A stretch of 64,000 bases of DNA, taken from assembly GCA_018806985.1 (NCBI GenBank), contig JADANN010000197.1, positions 1,257,501 through 1,321,500 on the forward strand, in the 5' to 3' direction. The notes beneath the pieces were generated by a model that had not been told where the DNA came from, did no database searches, and was given only the letters and a program-made list of their open reading frames with translations. Below, piece after piece: positions 61,168-64,000 of the stretch. Both the position numbers and the translations under genes were made by a program. The DNA comes from Angiostrongylus vasorum. Taxonomy: Eukaryota; Nematoda; Chromadorea; Rhabditida; Metastrongylidae. Position 1 is the stretch's first letter. Each line of letters starts with the position of its first letter.

Positions 61168-62026
61168 ATGGCGAAGTCGAACTTCAAGATGAACGAGGTC
61201 GCTGACATCCTTCCGTTACTGACGATGTTTTATGGAAGGCTTTCTAGGAGCAAATACAAGCAAACTCTTCCAGAACTTGCGCAATAACTCAATTTAAGCA
61301 GCTCAACTGTGCCAGGTCACCTAAGAAAAATGGAAACTCGAGCAAGTGACGCAAATGGATACCTCACAATTGGTGAAATAGCCATTTTAAGGTTTTCCGC
61401 GTTACTTCTGCCCAAATAGAGCCTCTTGTTTCTCGAGTGTGTTGTGGCGTGCGACGAGAAGTGGATACTCTACGACATCGGTGACTGTCGGCTCAATGGT
61501 TGGATCGCAATGATGCTCCGCTGCACTTTCCAAAGCCGAAGTTGTAGCAAAGGAATGTCATGCTGACCGCTTGGTTGTGTATAGCTGGTTTGACCCATCA
61601 TAGCTTTCTGGATCCGGGTGGAACGACTACGTAGACGCGTACGTTCAGAACTTGAACTTCAACCAAATGCACTAGAAACTTTAAAGGCTACGTTCTGTTT
61701 TGGTCAACAGAAAGACAGCTATCCTTCCGCACGATACTGCGCATCCACACTTCTCACAAGCGGCAATGCAAAAGTTGATCGAACTGGGCCACGAAACACT
61801 CCCTCATACAGCAAACTTGTCAGACGTCTCGCATACCGACTACCATTTCATTAGGCGTTTAGTTAACTAACTGTGCGAAAATGGTCCAGAAAGCATTTCA
61901 AGGGCGAAACTGCCTTCAATGACTTCATCGCCTTCAGAGGTCTAGAATTTTTTTCAACTGGTACACAGAAACTTGTTTCTAGCTGGTAAAAAATATGTCG
62001 GTCTTAGTGGTTTTCATTTCGATTAA
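61168..62026 (+). pseudogene. Broken mariner transposase
   Basis: Pieces in different frames match the mariner transposase catalytic domain in order: a helix region (TLPELAQ...LSSSTV), CDEKWILYD near 61450, HDTAHPH near 61720, SHTDYHF near 61835, and the terminal GFHFD before TAA at 62024-62026. All three catalytic aspartates are still encoded, but stops and frameshifts interrupt the gene and the N-terminal DNA-binding part is mostly gone. Confidence 0.8.
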
Positions 62027-62114
62027 TAACATTTGTTCTGAGCTGTGTACGCCACTTGTAAGTACCATTTGAAATTCGGCATTAATTTCCGAACAATCTT
62101 AATGTCTCAACAAT

Positions 62115-62390
62115 GGTCGGGCCTCACGCAATGGAGAGATATGCCCTGCAATTCCCATTTGGTTTTGGTTCCTGACCCGAGCCCTTGGCTTACCAATCCC
62201 TTCTCCATTTTGGTTCGATATATTTTGGTTTTTGTGCTATACAAGTTTGGAAAGGTAATAAAAGCTGATTTTTCCATCGGTTGGCCCCCCACAAATCTTC
62301 AAAGTCAAATATGCCTCTCGTCACCTCTGCGATGGAGTCGAATGCATGGCGCTTCCCTTAAAAATTAATCAGCTGAGGACGCTTTGTCTT
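62115..62390 (+). mobile_element. Family A SINE, old copy
   Basis: GGGCCTCACGCAATGGAGAG head, GGAGTCGAATGCATGGCGC and AATTAATCAGCTGAGGACGC end. The middle is diverged. Confidence 0.6.
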
Positions 62391-62439
62391 TTATTTATCT
62401 GTTTATCTTTCCTATATTTTTTTCGACTCAGTATTAAAA

Positions 62440-62720
62440 GGTAAAGGATAAAGCGTTCGGCGTTAATTAATCTCCAAGGAATGCTCCGTGCATTCGACTT
62501 CATCAGGCATCGCTGGAGGTGATTGAATGCAAACCTAGCTTATTCAATGACCTTTCGAAGCATTGTAAATCATACTAGTATTTTCATCCTCTCGGACACG
62601 TTTGGTACCAATTTCTCAATCCTTCAAGGATGGCGGACTTGGTTCCCACAAACGCAGGATCGAGCTCAAGACCAATTATGTATTGAAGAACACCTCTAGC
62701 CACTGTGTTACACACGCCCC
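62440..62720 (-). mobile_element. Family A SINE, diverged
   Basis: Tail AAAAGGTAAAGGATAAAGCG; head GGGGCGTGTGTAACACAGTGG. Many substitutions. Confidence 0.75.
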
Positions 62721-62794
62721 AATAACTTAGTGTTGTTTTTTGTTGATAGTTTTTTAGTGGTAACTAGTAGACTTTAGCAAAGACTAGTGCTAAT

Positions 62795-63180
62795 TTTTTT
62801 TTACATGACCTGAGACCGCATATATCACACTCTGCAGATCCCAGTACTCCTTGCACTCAATTCATTTCTTTGCATTCATCATGCACGAACATCTTCGAAC
62901 TTTTCATGTGTTGGTTCAACCGGGGTTTTCCTTTCGCCATGAATATCGTTGAATACGGGTCGAATTGATTCTCCCTGAAATCCTGGAATGGCTGTCCTAG
63001 AGCGTTCCCACGTAAATCGGAAGGAATGAGCTTGTTCCAGACAAGTTTGGTGCCAATTTCCCGACCCAGAAAGGATGAAGGGTTTGGTGGGTCCGGTGCG
63101 GGGGTGAAACCATCGCCTGGATAGCGTGGGACGTCCGCGTAATAAATGTGATCACTACAACTGCACTACCTGCTCCCTAG
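62795..63180 (-). mobile_element. Family E SINE, best copy
   Basis: Minus strand: AGGTAGTGCAGTTGTAGTGA (A-box-like), GATGGTTTCACCCCCG (B-box-like), central module GGGTCGGGAAATTGGCACC, GAATCAATTCGACCCG, GAAAAGTTCGAAGATG tail. Confidence 0.75.
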
Positions 63181-64000
63181 CGTTTCCTTTCGCCATGATG
63201 AAAGCGTTAATCTAAAGGTTTTTATTCTTTATTGTTAAGTAGCATCTCGATAAATACTTTGGTCTGGAAACCATTTCAAAAAAGACTGACAAAGTCAACA
63301 GAACGTTGGTCACAGCCTTCTATGGAAATAATAGATATCGACTGGGCGTTTGTAGACCATTTATTTATTTATTTTTTTCAATCACTTTTGAACAGTACAA
63401 GGTTATTGCAGGTGATCAACAAACGAAATAAAGCGAAAAAAGCATGCAGAGGTGCCCTGAGGCGTGTTCTAGATGTCCGAGAGCAGACCGCATGGCAGTT
63501 GTTTTTCCATAGGTGGCGGCAGTGTTGCGCAATATGGACGGCCGGCCTTATTGAATTCTTCAGACTAGTGGCGTCTCGATGCTTTATCGACAACGATTCC
63601 CTCTTCAAGCGTGCACTTCAGCTTTTCATCATGTGTCCGAGTTTCTCCGCCCATCAATTGGTCCCGCCCAGATTTCATCTCACCTCGCATGTGGAATTAT
63701 GCGCTTACATTATTCGCTTCGGCGCATTCTCGAAACATCTGCACATTAGTCGAAACGACATCTGTTAGTTTTTTGAACTTATGTCTATTTTTATACGAGG
63801 TTGTCACTTTTAATGACGATATGGCGATATGCTAACCTGTGTCGACGTTCTGGACTCAACCCGCGTTTGTTCTCGCATCCTTTGCTGCGCCAAATACGCC
63901 TCCATTCTCTATCCATCCGTTGTCATTTGTTCATTCGTTAGAATTTATTCATGGACAAATGAAATTTGTACACGGAGAAACTCATTCGTAAAGGGCAATG
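63181..64000. other. Unassigned end of window with a long open frame
   Basis: 63232-63768 (+) is open for 178 codons and locally GC-richer, but I recognise no domain and no splice structure. It may be unique DNA or the edge of an unknown gene. Confidence 0.3.

Larger units (their letters stand above)
60401..62099 (+). mobile_element. Mariner element with terminal inverted repeats and TA duplication
   Basis: The left end begins AGGTTGTTCGGAAATTAATG at 60401. The right end, read on the minus strand from 62099, begins AGATTGTTCGGAAATTAATG. Both are flanked by TA (60399-60400 and 62100-62101), the mariner target duplication. Length is 1.7 kb including a nested family A SINE; without it about 1.4 kb, close to the usual mariner length. 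Confidence 0.85.

Noticed and set aside
474..62720. Regularly recurring repeats as a CRISPR-like array
   Set aside because: The copies are dispersed, about 280 bp long, in both orientations and have target duplications; the genome is eukaryotic.

Overview
The window reads as nuclear DNA of a clade V (strongylid) nematode, most likely a hookworm-type genome (Ancylostoma/Necator). This is inference. The support is: small exons in long AT-rich introns with TTTCAG-type acceptors; spliced-leader-like acceptors directly before two start codons; a mariner element; a Penelope-like retroelement; and dense tRNA-derived SINEs.

Three complete protein-coding genes were assembled exon by exon. In each, every splice phase closes and the protein length fits its animal family. 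Region 1 (1971-5205, + strand) is a Bax inhibitor-1/TMBIM6 gene of 4 exons and 239 aa. Region 2 (20180-7058, - strand) is a lambda-crystallin/L-gulonate 3-dehydrogenase (CRYL1) gene of 7 exons and 315 aa, stretched over 13 kb by transposon-filled introns; it is convergent with BI-1. Region 3 (35211-26977, - strand) is an ERO1 thiol oxidase gene of 10 exons, possibly with an extra 3-nt microexon, giving 486-487 aa. BI-1 and ERO1 both act at the endoplasmic reticulum (calcium/stress control and disulfide formation), whereas CRYL1 is a cytosolic dehydrogenase. The genes lie too far apart to form an operon.

The remaining sequence is mostly interspersed repeats. Family A is a tRNA-derived SINE of about 280 bp with a near-intact cloverleaf-type head, an (AGGATAA-type) tail and clear target-site duplications; about 23 copies were seen. 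Family E is a second tRNA-headed SINE that shares a central ~50-bp module with family A. Family B is a ~390-bp repeat with an (AAGT)n end, internal hairpins and a long antisense reading frame. Family C is a third tRNA-like family with internally inverted copies. Family D is a 1.4-kb compound repeat present twice. There is also a broken Penelope-like element (16067-18230) in a CRYL1 intron, with inverted terminal repeats carrying hammerhead-ribozyme-like motifs, and many degenerate relatives of that motif elsewhere. A mariner element with terminal inverted repeats and TA duplication (60401-62099) has a family A SINE nested in it.

From 35.3 kb to the end (about 28.7 kb) I recognise no host gene, only repeats, microsatellites, hairpins and featureless AT-rich DNA. 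The best candidates for undescribed biology are the central module shared by two SINE families, the covarying hammerhead-like motifs, and the candidate 3-nt microexon in ERO1.
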